Of a stretch of 31,622 bases of DNA, positions 20,066 through 29,646 are shown one piece after another (the stretch's first letter is position 1; every line of letters begins with the position of its first letter). The notes beneath the pieces were generated by a model. The model had not been told where the DNA came from, ran no database searches, and worked only from the letters and a program-made list of their open reading frames with translations. The stretch is from positions 1,731,789 to 1,763,410 of the forward strand of contig BFEA01000102.1 in assembly GCA_003427395.1 (NCBI GenBank), given 5' to 3'. The translations under genes and the position numbers were made by a program. This stretch comes from Chara braunii (taxonomy: Eukaryota > Streptophyta > Charophyceae > Charales > Characeae).

Positions 20066-20750
20066 CTCACCTTCTTCTTCTTCTTCTTCTTCTTCTTCTT
20101 CTTCTGCTTCTGCTTCTGCTTCCCTCCCCCATGTTAGTGCCATAGCCATAAGGAACATTTGTTTTCCTTCTTCTTCTTCTTCTTCTTCATCGTCTTCCTC
20201 TCTCCCCCATGTTCGTAGTCATAGGCAAACTTGCCAAAGGCGACAATTATTTATAGTCTTCTTCTTCTAACTCATCCTCTTCCTCTTCTTCTTCTTCTTC
20301 TTCTATCCCCCATGCCGATAGCCATAGCCATAGCCATAGGTAGACTTCTTTTTTTTTCAAGTGCTGCTTTTGTTCTTGTTCTTCATCATCTTCGTCCCCT
20401 TTTCCCCCCTTGTTGGTAGCCATAGCCATAGCCTGCAATTTTTTTATTTGTTTTCCCTTCTTTGCCATCCTCTTTTTCTTCTTTTTCCTCTTCTTCTTGT
20501 TGTTCTTCTTCTATCCCCCATGTTGGTAGGCACACCGAAAAGCAGGTTTTTTTTTCCTCTCCTTTTCTTCTTCGATTGTGCCCCACTATCGTAGCCATAG
20601 CCAAAGCCAACGATTTTTTATATATTTTATTTTAACTTCTTCCTCTTCTTCTTCTTCTCCCCGCACGTTGGTAGCCATAGCCCTTCTTCTTTTTCTACCA
20701 ATCTCGTCGTTCTCCTCCAACCATAGCCATAGCCATAGCCTGCCTGCTTT
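20066..20750. repeat. Degenerate minisatellite of TTC runs and CCATAG hexamers
   Basis: Blocks of (TTC)n or T/C-rich sequence alternate with a CCCCATGT(T)(G/C)GTAG(C)CATAGCCATAG word. The word recurs about seven times, near 20127, 20207, 20308, 20410, 20516, 20581 and 20667, with CCATAG repeated up to three times in a copy (20319-20340, 20721-20740). Spacing is 65-110 bp. Poly-Ser and Leu-rich frames are products of the repeat. Confidence 0.85.
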
Positions 20751-21819
20751 TGTTTTTTACTCAAAAAAGTTGTCGGGGATCATCAATGTTTGATTGCTGG
20801 GGTTTAGCGTTGGGTACGTCTCAACCAGGATAGTGAGTGCTCGAGTGAGGTAAGAACTCGTTGTGATTGGTTAGTTGGCCTGGGACCATAGCTCAAGAGC
20901 GGACGGATCCACTTCTTATTCTTCCTAATCTTGTCTTTTGAGTAAAGTGGCATAGCGACGCGCCAATTCCCTTTCTCAATCAAACGAGTGTATAATCTCT
21001 CTCTCGCTCTATCTACATGTATGAGTGAAGGTGATTACGTGTCTGACTCACTACGAATGTGTGCATGATCTCGTGGGAGTGTTCTACGTCCTCTCTCCAC
21101 CTTGCCTTCTCCCTTTTAGGATCGGGCGAAGCACAGATCTTTAAAGCGCAAATGCTGGAGATACTCACCAGTTGAATGAATGCTCCTATTCTCAAGTAAT
21201 AATGTTTATTCCTAGTCTTGTTGTTTCTTTCTAAATGGATGTCTATGCATATGGATGGTGATCGAATAAACGGTTTTTCATTCCTTTTCTATCTTTGTTC
21301 AACAAGGATCTTTTCTGCAGGACACCCTGCGTGGTCTTCATCAGCAGGGTTGTTAACTCTCCCATTACAATCTTCCACTTACAGGAATACGATCTTTATG
21401 AGCAGATTAGTTGCGCCCCCGTGAATTAAGGACACGAAGCGCTCCACTCGCTCGGTATCCTTTCGCCCTCCTTCCTTCTTCGTTTTCGAAATGAATGAAC
21501 GCTCTGCCGCATGATTAGAAGTACGACCTGTCTCTGAGCGCGAGCAAAGGGTTTTGGAATGGGCACTCCCTTAAAGTTGCTTAACTCGTGAAGATCATTG
21601 CACTTCTTGTCGATTTTGAAAGGGCGTAGCCCTCCGGGATACTAACCAGCGGGATACCAATATAAGTTTTCCTCGTGTCAGCATGATTGATCGACTCTTC
21701 CCTTTACGATGAAATGCTTAAATTTAGATTATTCGTGAATCAATGGATGAATCGGATATTTTTGTTGCCGCCCCTCGTAGATCGTTTTTGACGTGATTGC
21801 CTCCTCGAAGCACTTCCTA
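20751..21819. other. No gene recognised
   Basis: Mixed sequence with a CT run at about 20997-21012. A GGGATACTAACCAGCGGGATACCAATA stretch near 21636 holds two similar GGGATAC words. Nothing coding is recognisable. By position, part may be the decayed 3' region or LTR belonging to the integrase relic that follows on the minus strand. Confidence 0.35.
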
Positions 21820-21930
21820 AACTCGCCCATTAGTTTCCTAGGTAATCCTCCTTCAGTAACGAACTCTTTAGACTTAACCCATACTAGATCACCTAGCATC
21901 CTGCTAACTTGTGATGGAGTGTGAACCGAA
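21820..21930 (-). pseudogene. Integrase C-terminal domain relic (Ty3/gypsy)
   Basis: Read on the minus strand, it gives TPSQVSRMLGDLVWVKSKEF and then GLPRKLMGEF, the SH3-like C-terminal domain of a retroelement integrase. A 37-bp block (21858-21894) is identical to 25973-26009 in the minus-strand element. Homology is lost a short distance on either side, so this is a small remnant of a relative of that element. Confidence 0.8.
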
Positions 21931-22108
21931 AGCCTGTAGAGTTTTCCATCTGGTGTGGGAGAGTGATAGTCTGCTTTGATTTTCATCACATGTACCTTGA
22001 GGGCAGTGGTTGGTGCCCACCTCAGAGTATCAGTTCTCGGGCTTTCGTTGATGCTTAACCACAAGCGGGGTTAAGGTCGATTATCACTTGCTACGGGACC
22101 TGTTGCGG

Positions 22109-22459
22109 CTACGCCCGCAATAATGAAGGAAGGTATAGTCGCAAAGCGTAGTAACCTAGATCCGTGCTCTTTTCTTTATTCATTTCGACTGCTATGTAGG
22201 CCATCTGGGCTGACATGGTGTAATTGAGAGAGCCTGGGGGCAATTGTTGGAAGTCCCCCATCAAGCAGATCTCTCCTCCCTTCCCCTTCCCCCCCCCTCC
22301 ATAGGCGATCTGGGCTGACATGGTGTAATTGAGAGAGTCTGGGGGAACTTGTTGGGAGTCCCCATCAAGTATAAGAGTGCCATTATTGTTAAGCAGATCA
22401 GTCCACCCTTCCCCTTCCCCCTCCCTCGAGAAAGATCTTCTCTCTGAAAGGCCTTCCAC
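22109..22459 (-). pseudogene. Helicase-like motif fragment, tandemly duplicated
   Basis: A 105-bp unit is repeated (22197-22301, then 22302 to about 22423 with a roughly 20-bp insertion). On the minus strand each copy encodes a similar peptide: GDFQQLPPGSLNYTMSAQ in one and GDSQQVPPDSLNYTMSAQ in the other, followed in the outer copy by MAYIAVEMNKEKSTDLGYY. The G-D-x-x-Q-L-P-P pattern matches motif III of Pif1/RecD-type SF1 helicases, including those carried by some transposons. No Walker A motif is visible nearby, so only a scrap is left. The helicase reading rests on one short motif and is tentative. Confidence 0.4.
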
Positions 22460-22556
22460 AATTCAGACCCCAAATTTCAAATACAGAGTCAAGTTTTCAG
22501 GAACAGGGAGGCTAAGTCGGTCAATTTCAGAGAAGTCACAGTCAGGTACCTTAGAG

Positions 22557-22740
22557 GTCACATCCAACATGCACCCGATGAACAGTCACATCCCAAGGGT
22601 AAAAGTCACGTCTCATATCAAAAAGCCATATTGAAAAGTCACATCCCACAGGCAAAGGACACTTCCCCAAGCAAGAGTCGTGACCCAGAGGTAGGAGTCG
22701 CACTCCACAATCAAAAGTTATGTTCACAAGTGAAAAGTGA
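22557..22740. repeat. About 20-bp degenerate tandem repeat (AAAGTCACATCCCA core)
   Basis: Units begin near 22557, 22586, 22606, 22638, 22658, 22677, 22697 and 22717. Typical words are GTCACATCCCAAGGGTAAAA and GTCACGTCTCATATCAAAAA. Later units are more diverged. The AAAAGTCACATCCC word also appears in reverse complement near 25419-25435. Confidence 0.65.
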
Positions 22741-23593
<853 letters not shown>

Positions 23594-23595
<2 letters not shown>

Positions 23596-23740
23596 TGCAA
23601 GCAACCTCACTGTTCACAGCTTGCTGAAGTGTTCACAGTGCATGCGTAAATGTCATCACACAGATGAAGTAGTCTCACACAAAGCCAAGACGAGATGGAA
23701 AGCGAACCAGATAGCGCAGCTCATATTATCAAAGTCACAT
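23594..23740 (+). repeat. 147-bp direct repeat, copy 1
   Basis: This copy differs from 24428-24574 at six positions out of 147 (about 96% identity), with no indels. It contains two TGTTCACAG words and begins immediately at the end of the TA microsatellite. Flanks differ completely between copies. Confidence 0.9.
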
Positions 23741-24427
23741 GAAGTAGTCTTGACTATGTCTGGTTTTGTTTTCCTTCCCTTTTATCTTCTTTCCTTTTTT
23801 TACTAATATGTCTAGCCTTCTGCGCAGGTATGGTCTGGAGTTCCTACAGATTCAGACGTACTGGATAGTACCTCAGTACAGATCAGATTCGTCCANATTA
23901 CTTATGCCTTAGATTCGTTTTGCATCTGANGTGGCAGTCTGCCACAATTCCCTACCTTAGTCCTATCTTTCACTACTTCCTACCAGCACAGACGTCAGAC
24001 CAGATGTCAGGAAGATGGGACCAGATGACTCTGANTGGACCCTCTCTACTACCCTGACTTGANGNCCAGACTGTATACCAGGTGACTCNACCAGACAGCA
24101 GCAGCAGCGACCACCAGAGAGGAAGGGAGAAGAAGGTACACAACACAACTCCACAAGCAGCCAGGTAAGGGGTAGGAGATTCTTCTCTTCTTTGTAGCCG
24201 TCGAAGTAGACTACACGACCGCTCCAGTTCGATCCAATCGCTCCACGTGCAGGTAACAATCTCCTCCTTAGCCCCTTCCTCTTCGGNTTACTTCCCCCTC
24301 CTATTCCCAACCACCTCTCTTCTCACACTTTCACCATAGCCAGCATCTTCAAGCCACCATATCTTCCTCGCCCGCCTTACTCATGCCAGCACTTCAGCGA
24401 GCGCAACAAGTTCTGCTCCGAAATCAA
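23741..24427. other. Region between the direct repeats, with ambiguous bases and splice-like signals
   Basis: Seven N bases occur here (23896, 23930, 24035, 24063, 24065, 24089, 24287). There is an acceptor-like end with a pyrimidine tract, a TACTAAT branch-point-like word (23801-23807) and GCGCAG at 23827. There is a CAG|GTAAGG donor after 24164. A candidate 87-bp intron at 24253-24339 has donor GCAG|GTAACA, a C/T-rich body and end CACCATAG. No protein family is recognised. Confidence 0.4.
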
Positions 24428-24574
24428 ATTGCAAGGAACCTGACTGTTCACAGCTTGCTGGAGTGTTCACAGCGCATGCGTAAATGTCATCACACACATG
24501 AAGTAGTCTCACACAAAGCCAAGACGAGATGGAAAGAGAACCAGATAGCGCAGCTCATATTATCAAAGTCACAT
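24428..24574 (+). repeat. 147-bp direct repeat, copy 2
   Basis: See copy 1 for identity. This copy lies inside a 107-codon open frame (24383-24706) that ends at a splice-donor-like site. The frame's peptide (for example HSLLECSQRMRKCHH) has no family I recognise. Confidence 0.9.
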
Positions 24575-24702
24575 TATATAAAGAGTATCTTGAGTTCAGG
24601 AGTCCAGCGCCAAACGGATCACAAGTCTTCTTCAATCTTTCGTCAACAAAGGGCCTGGCTCAGCCAGTGTCTCCCCTTAGATCACCGGTATGGTGCCAAC
24701 AG

Positions 24703-24894
24703 GTAAGTATCTACCATATCCAACTTAGGAACTTGTCCTCTCTCTCTCTCTCTCTCTTCTCTCTCAAGATCTTTGTCCTAGTTCCCTCGTCTGACCATGC
24801 ATGCACACTCCCTATCTACGAGAATCTACTTTGAATGCTACTNACTGATACNTACTACTAACCCTTTTATCTCTACTAATATAGCTGGCGCAGC
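24703..24894 (+). other. Candidate intron (192 bp)
   Basis: The donor CAG|GTAAGT (24700-24708), a perfect TACTAAC branch-point word (24856-24862) and a T/C-rich tract ending in ATAG (24894) are in correct order and spacing. A short CT microsatellite lies within it. The branch-point-to-acceptor distance is about 33 bases, which is normal. No known protein is encoded by the flanking sequence, so the host gene or element is unknown. Confidence 0.4.
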
Positions 24895-25085
24895 TACGGC
24901 TGCTTCTGCCANTCAGCNCCCANCACCTCTCCTTCCTGGCGCAGCTCTCAAGCCAGNGCCCTCTNCCTGCACTCTAGCNCACAAGTGCCACAGCACTTCC
25001 ACGCATCAATGCCAATGGAGAATCTGCCTTGTGGGGAGGCTGCCTCGTTTCTTATAGTGCTGGCCTCCCTTTGCGAGGTCTGAAT
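24895..25085. other. No gene recognised; six ambiguous bases
   Basis: The Ns at 24912, 24918, 24923, 24957, 24965 and 24979 limit reading. The plus strand opens with CTGGCGCAGCTACGGCTGC, an Ala-rich coding-like stretch in one frame. Confidence 0.3.
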
Positions 25086-25500
25086 TCAGTCTTTCTTGGG
25101 TCCTTTCCCAGTCCCAGGCCTCTGTGGAGTGTGTCCCACTTCCTTATCCTCAAGGTCTGCTGCTGCGGCGGCCTTCAGGCCTGAATTTCGGACTTTCAAT
25201 CTGTATTTAGACTTTCCCTTTGACTTGAATCTGGACTGGGACCTTATCTCTTTGATTTCTTTATGAACAGACACACTTACTGCACGAACAGACACATCTC
25301 CTGTACGAACAGACATGACTTGCACACCCCCTGGATGAACAGATGTGACTCCCACAATTGAATACTGCAACTGTTCGTCCAGGGGCACAACTGTGAACAT
25401 GACTTTTTACTTTAGTTGGGATGTGACTTTTGTCCCAAAGAACATGTCCTTCGATTTGCTTTTCACGAGTTGGGCTCTGGCCGAGTGACCCCATAATGTT
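25086..25500 (-). repeat. Degenerate repeat tract with a 104-codon minus-strand frame
   Basis: The word GTGTCTGTTCGT (minus strand) recurs at about 21-30-bp spacing between 25265 and 25350. The frame 25400-25086 reads as repeated VTSV/VMSV/DVSV/VSVSV blocks, then a basic stretch (SRFKSKGKSKYRLKVRNSG) and an Ala-rich end. It may be the LTR or adjacent repeat of the minus-strand retroelement, since it lies just beyond that element's probable purine tract. Function unknown. Confidence 0.45.
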
Positions 25501-25532
25501 GCATTCGTCATTCAGGGTTTGAATCGGGCAAA

Positions 25533-25550
25533 GGCCCTTTTACTCTCGCC
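25533..25550 (-). promoter_or_regulatory. Candidate polypurine tract of the minus-strand element
   Basis: GGCGAGAGTAAAAGGGCC on the minus strand lies 14 bases after the pol stop (25564-25566), the expected place for the plus-strand primer. The boundary of a following LTR cannot be fixed because no second LTR is in view. Confidence 0.5.
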
Positions 25551-25563
25551 AGCCTATAAACCT

Positions 25564-25785
25564 TCATCTATCTATAATGCTTATTCCTCTTCTGGCTCTT
25601 TCGTAAGCAGACACAATATGAGGTGCAGACTCAATCAATTCTTCTCTTGTGAACCAGCGATCTTCACTAGGGTCCTGATACGCAAATCTTACTTTATATT
25701 GTCGCTGGTTTCTGCCTGAAGAGTACTTTCAGCAACAATTTTATCCACGTCATATTTCCCATCCATACTAGGAGGTATTGCCGAT
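25564..25785 (-). pseudogene. Chromodomain at the end of pol, frameshifted
   Basis: In one frame the start of the fold reads MDGKYDVDKIVAESTLQ, then a frameshift near 25715 gives RQYKVRFAYQDPSEDRWF, TREELIESAPHIVSAYERA and a TGA at 25564. This follows the chromodomain pattern: YxVxKIL start, YxVxW-like strand, acidic turn, W-x-x-x-x-x-L, hydrophobic helix. Such domains tether integrase to chromatin marks in chromoviruses. Its FTREEL signature recurs in the plus-strand element at about 10109. Confidence 0.72.
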
Positions 25786-25810
25786 CTGCGACTGGGAAAT
25801 AACTCATTTG

Positions 25811-26905
25811 TCACGCAAGGTCAAAGTTTGAGGCGTGAAACACTCGATATGTATGTAAATGCAGAGGAATCTCAATCACATAAGAAGGTCCATCCACATC
25901 TCCAATCACATCTAAAACCTGCCAAGGTCCTCTGTAGGTGGGTAGTAACTTTTGAGAGATGTTTTCTTCAGGAACGAACTCTTTAGACTTAACCCATACT
26001 AGATCACCTACAACAAATTGAGAAGGTCTCCTGTGCTTGTTTGTCTGTTCTATCATCTTATGTTATGCCTTTATTATATTCTCTTTCACTTTCTCAATAT
26101 CTTTCTGATATTGTATCACACATTCACTTGTTCCTAATGGAAGCTTATGCACTTGATCCGGGTTCAAGCGATCGATAGGTCTGTGCGGACGCCATCCCAA
26201 ATGCAACTCCATAGGAGTCTTGCACGTAGACAGGTGAATAGAGTTATTATACGCACTAGCAACTTTGGGCAAATGCTAGTCCCAATCAACCTGGTCGGGA
26301 TGTATAAACATGCGCAACGTCTGCCGCAAAATCTTGTTCTCTGTCACTTACAATCGTTAGGGAATGCCCATAATCCTTCACCAGTGGTTGAAGAATTCCT
26401 GGATTACCAATTTTGCCTTGGCTTCCGCTGGCCATGCTACGAAGACAGCATACTTACTAAACATGTCAACGATGACCATGACTTGCGTCTTTCCATTCCT
26501 GCTTCTTACCTTGGTGTCCATAAAGTCAATGGACACATAGTCTCCTGGACCTATCGGAATTGACAAAGGCTTCAACAGACCGAGGGGAGGCTGAGTGGTG
26601 CTCTTATTTCTTTGGCACACTTGACAGCCCTGCACATATGCAATGCAATCGGGTTTCATGCAAGTCTTTTTCCACCCGAAATGGCCTTCGGTGTCATGGC
26701 ACTCCCCCAAGATCAGACTTTTGATCTCTTCCTCATTAGGAATACAAAGCCTATCATGCACATCCGTTCTTTCAAATAACAGTCCTTGTGTAATACGATA
26801 GTTAGGAAACTCTTGAGGCGCTTCTTGTATTCGCTTAATCATAGCGCCATAAACAGGATCTGTGGAATACACACTTTTAATTTTCTCTTGTAGATCGGTG
26901 CCCAC
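25811..26905 (-). pseudogene. Integrase, broken by an internal deletion (minus-strand element)
   Basis: The N-terminal zinc domain has CHDTEGHFGWKKT and CQVCQRN. The core has YVSIDFMDTKV with the first catalytic Asp, VIVDMFSKYAVFV, then a stop after FFNHW (26378). Beyond it TIVSDRE, with the second Asp, runs almost directly into NKILRQTLRMFIHPDQVDW in a shifted frame. That skips the segment in which the family carries the catalytic Glu and the Q-T-x-G-Q-T-E region. The remainder (VASAYNNSIHLSTCKTPMEL, 26272-26063) and the SH3-like C-terminal domain (QFVVGDLVWVKSKEF, 26056-25811) follow with stops between them. Without the Glu the enzyme cannot be active. Confidence 0.9.
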
Positions 26906-27400
26906 ATCTAGATATGTTACAATGGCACCGAAGAAATCAGATCTTCGACTTAGTGCGTCAGCAGCAACGTTATACTTACCCTTAACTGGCTTTAGCTCAA
27001 AGCCTCAAAATCATACTGGTCAATCTCAACAGCCCACCTAGTCAACTTAGGTGCCATCCGGGCCTCCGTTTTAAGCCAGTGAAGTGTCTCATAATCTGAG
27101 TACACTTTGAAGTCGCGTCCTAAGAGATAATGTCGCCAATGATCTAGAGCTTCTCGGAGAGCAAACAACTCCCTCTCATACGTAGAAGCGACGACCTTCT
27201 CATTAGGCAGTCATCGGGACATAAACTCCACAGGCTGTATCCATTCCCATCGTCCTGTTGGAGTACAGCGCCTATCCCGTACTGACTGGCGTCGGTTGTG
27301 ACGACAAAGGGCAAAGAAGGGTCTGCAACATTCAAAACCAGATAATTGATTAGGCATTTCTTTAGACGCTTGAACGAAGCCGTACAATATGAGTCCCACT
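26906..27400 (-). pseudogene. RNase H domain with one internal stop (minus-strand element)
   Basis: RNase H removes the RNA strand of the RNA/DNA hybrid. FVVTTDASQYGIGAVLQQDD keeps the first catalytic Asp. After a frameshift near 27230, PVEFMSR is followed by a stop where MP-type residues usually occur, then LPNEKVVASTYERELFALRE, DHWRHYLLGRDFKVYSDYET and, after another shift, KGKYNVAADALSRRSDFF. Apart from these breaks the domain is full length and leads into the integrase without a gap. Confidence 0.88.
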
Positions 27401-28413
27401 TCCAGATCGTTTTTTCTTTAGCAATCTGTGAAGGGGAGCAACAATTATCGTGAAGTGTCTAACGAACTTCCGATAATAGTTGGCTAGCCCAAGGAACGAC
27501 CTCAACTCAGTCAAAGTGCAGAGGTTAGGCCAATCGCGAATTGATGCAATCTTTGCGTCTTCCGGTTTGATTCCATCACCATCAAGCACATGCCCTAGAT
27601 ATAAAACCTGACGCTTAGCCCATTCACACTTCTTGGGGTTCAATTTCAGCTTCGCCTCACGCAACTTATTTAGCACAATTCGAAGGTGCTCACAATGTTC
27701 TTTCAAATCTTTACTAAAAATCAAAATCTCATCGAGATATATTACGACAAATTTATCAAGCCATTCATGAAAATGTTCATTCATAGTTCTTTGGAAAGTT
27801 GCAGGGTCATTCGTAAGACCAAAGGGCAACACAATGACCGCATAGTGTCCATACCTTTTGTTCGAAAGGTAGTCTTGTATTGGTCTTCTAGCTCTACCTC
27901 AATCTGATGGTAGCCAGACTTCAAATCAATCTTAGTGAAATACTTGCTACCCTGCACTCTATCCAACAAGTCGTATATTCTCGGCAATGGCTCGACATTC
28001 TTAATTGTTATATTGTTCAATGTTCTATAATCTATGCACATGAGGACCCCGCCATCTTTCTTTCGTACAAAAAGCACTGGCGCACCATAAGGTGAGGAGC
28101 TAGGCCTTATCCACCCCTTTTCTAGCATTTCATCAAGCTGGGTTCGCAATTCGTCCAACTCTTTGGGTGACATTCTATATATAGGTCCCTTAGGAATTTT
28201 ACTTCCTGGAATGATATCAATACGATGTTTAATCGGTCTTTCAACTACACCGCTTGGGGCCTCTGCCGCATCTGTGAATTCTTTCAGAATCTTTTCAATT
28301 TCAAGGGACTTGGCCTCTTCTTTAGCTTCACCCTCTTTCACTGGGCACACATATGCAACAAACACTTGATCATACAAATTATACTTTTTCACATGGCGAG
28401 TGAACGGGGGCAC
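27362..28413 (-). pseudogene. Reverse transcriptase with altered catalytic motif (minus-strand element)
   Basis: The frame 28413-27781 contains [50 protein letters not shown] and the first catalytic motif [15 protein letters not shown], with Asp intact. A frameshift near 27830 moves to the frame 27832-27362 with [13 protein letters not shown] and IYLDEILIFS. Here the family's YxDD is YLDE (27728-27739), the second metal-binding Asp replaced by Glu. LYLGHVLDGDGIKPEDAKI and the thumb FLGLANYYRKFVRHF follow. The NDP in place of the usual NAP is another change. It overlaps the protease-side frame upstream and continues to RNase H. Confidence 0.93.
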
Positions 28414-28870
28414 TTATACAACAATGAGCCAAGTTGGTGTCCTTACCAGATTCATGTAATAGGCGGATTTTCTTCTTTCCACCCTGCGGACTAGGGAGCC
28501 AATAATCATGATCCCTTAACTTTATATCCGCATTTGCAGCTTCACCCCGATCCATGCCTAAAAGAATGTCCAAAGGGAGATTATCTTCCACCAAGAGAGT
28601 CAGAGAGTGGAGAACGAGTTCCACCTTCCCCTCTGCTTTGAGCCGGAAGTATATCTAAACCCCTTCAACATATCTATCCATTATAGTTACATTACTATTA
28701 GCTAGTTTACTCATTACGGGCCCATCTAACTGTTTTACCTTAAGCCCGAGTCGCAACTTTTGCAAACCTTTTTTACTTATATAGCTGCGTGTTGACCCAC
28801 TGTCAATCATTCCTCCAACTCTTACTTTATTTATCTCTAGATCTGCAATTATTAACTGTCCTTTTCATTT
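28379..28870 (-). pseudogene. Aspartic protease with intact DSG (minus-strand element)
   Basis: A frame from about 28870 reads LEINKVRVGGMIDSGSTRSY, with the catalytic Asp-Ser-Gly at 28796-28804. It then gives LQKLRLGLKVKQLDGPVMS and ANSNVTIMDRYVEGV, and a stop near 28656. A second frame (28624-28379) gives LVEDNLPLDILLGMDRGEA, the flap/C-terminal motif, where the usual W after the MD is R. The active site is chemically intact, but the domain is split by the stop. Confidence 0.82.
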
Positions 28871-29078
28871 TTTCATTTCAGTCCAGGCTTTGCGACGAGC
28901 GACCAACTCATCACCCATGCCAGTGAGGGATCCACCTAGAGAGGTACACACACTACGTCTGGACAATGTACTAGGTGGGGACTGTCTGTCTTTTCAGTTT
29001 CTGCCTGAGGAACCTTCGGATGACAGGATGTCTTTCTGTTCACATTCAAAGTTCCGGTAGAGGCAACTGAAACCCCTA
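28871..29078 (-). other. Gag-protease junction, frame lost
   Basis: The stop after KQPKGNS (29079) ends the nucleocapsid frame. Another frame (29341-28994) covers part of the junction with no recognisable motif. It probably corresponds to the linker between nucleocapsid and protease. Confidence 0.4.
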
Positions 29079-29615
29079 CTAGCTGTTCCCTTTTGGTTGT
29101 TTGTAGTCGGGACAGAAGGGAACGATGCGGTTGGGGTTACCACATTTGAGACATTGATCAACGACCTTTCTGTCCTGCCAAACTTTCTTTGTAATCCCCA
29201 GTTTCTTCCAAGGCTCCCCTTCGGGCAAACCTGGATGGGGTGGATATGGTTTGTCCCATGTACCATACCATGGGCCTCTTCCTCTTCCCCAGGTAGAATA
29301 TGAACCACGACCACCTTGCGAGGGCCCATTGCCCCTTCCACCCACGTAGTAGCTACCTACGCCCCCACCCCTCTGGGTACCGGGTCCTCTTCCACCATGT
29401 GCGCGGCCTCCTCTTCCTCGGCCACGTCCTCTTCCTTGTCGCCCTCCCCCGCGGGCTACAATGGTCGCGTAGTCCCCCTCCAGAACTACCGTGTCGTTGG
29501 GTCCTCCCTCCAGACCATAATCTATTTGGTCGTAAGAGAGAGTTTCGACACCTCCTTCAAAGGCAAGAAGGTGATTGTCTTTCCCTGGTATAGAGAATTT
29601 CGACACCTCCTTCAA
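29079..29615 (-). pseudogene. gag nucleocapsid with RGG repeats and an altered zinc knuckle
   Basis: Residues about 55-117 are a Gly/Arg-rich RGG-type tract (RQGRGRGRGRGGRAHGGRG, GGRGSYSTWGRGRGP), suited to RNA binding. Near the end lies CLKCGNPNRIVPFC (29112-29153), matching the spacing C-x2-C-x4-(H)-x4-C but with Arg in place of His, so zinc binding is doubtful. The frame begins inside a 55-bp duplicated segment, so the ATG at 29615 is not a natural start. Upstream it should join the capsid frame. Confidence 0.82.
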
Positions 29616-29646
29616 AGGTAAGAAGGTGATTGTCTTTCCCAGGTAT
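29543..29646. repeat. 55-bp tandem duplication in gag (second of two)
   Basis: TTTCGACACCTCCTTCAAAG starts at both 29543 and 29598. The copies agree over about 49 bp with two mismatches. The 55-bp offset is not a multiple of three, so the duplication shifts the gag frame between capsid and nucleocapsid. Confidence 0.93.

Noticed and set aside
25086-25400. A secreted or structural host protein with VSV-type repeats
   Set aside because: The valine-rich repeats come from a short DNA repeat, a stop interrupts the upstream continuation, and the position just beyond a retroelement purine tract fits LTR DNA better.
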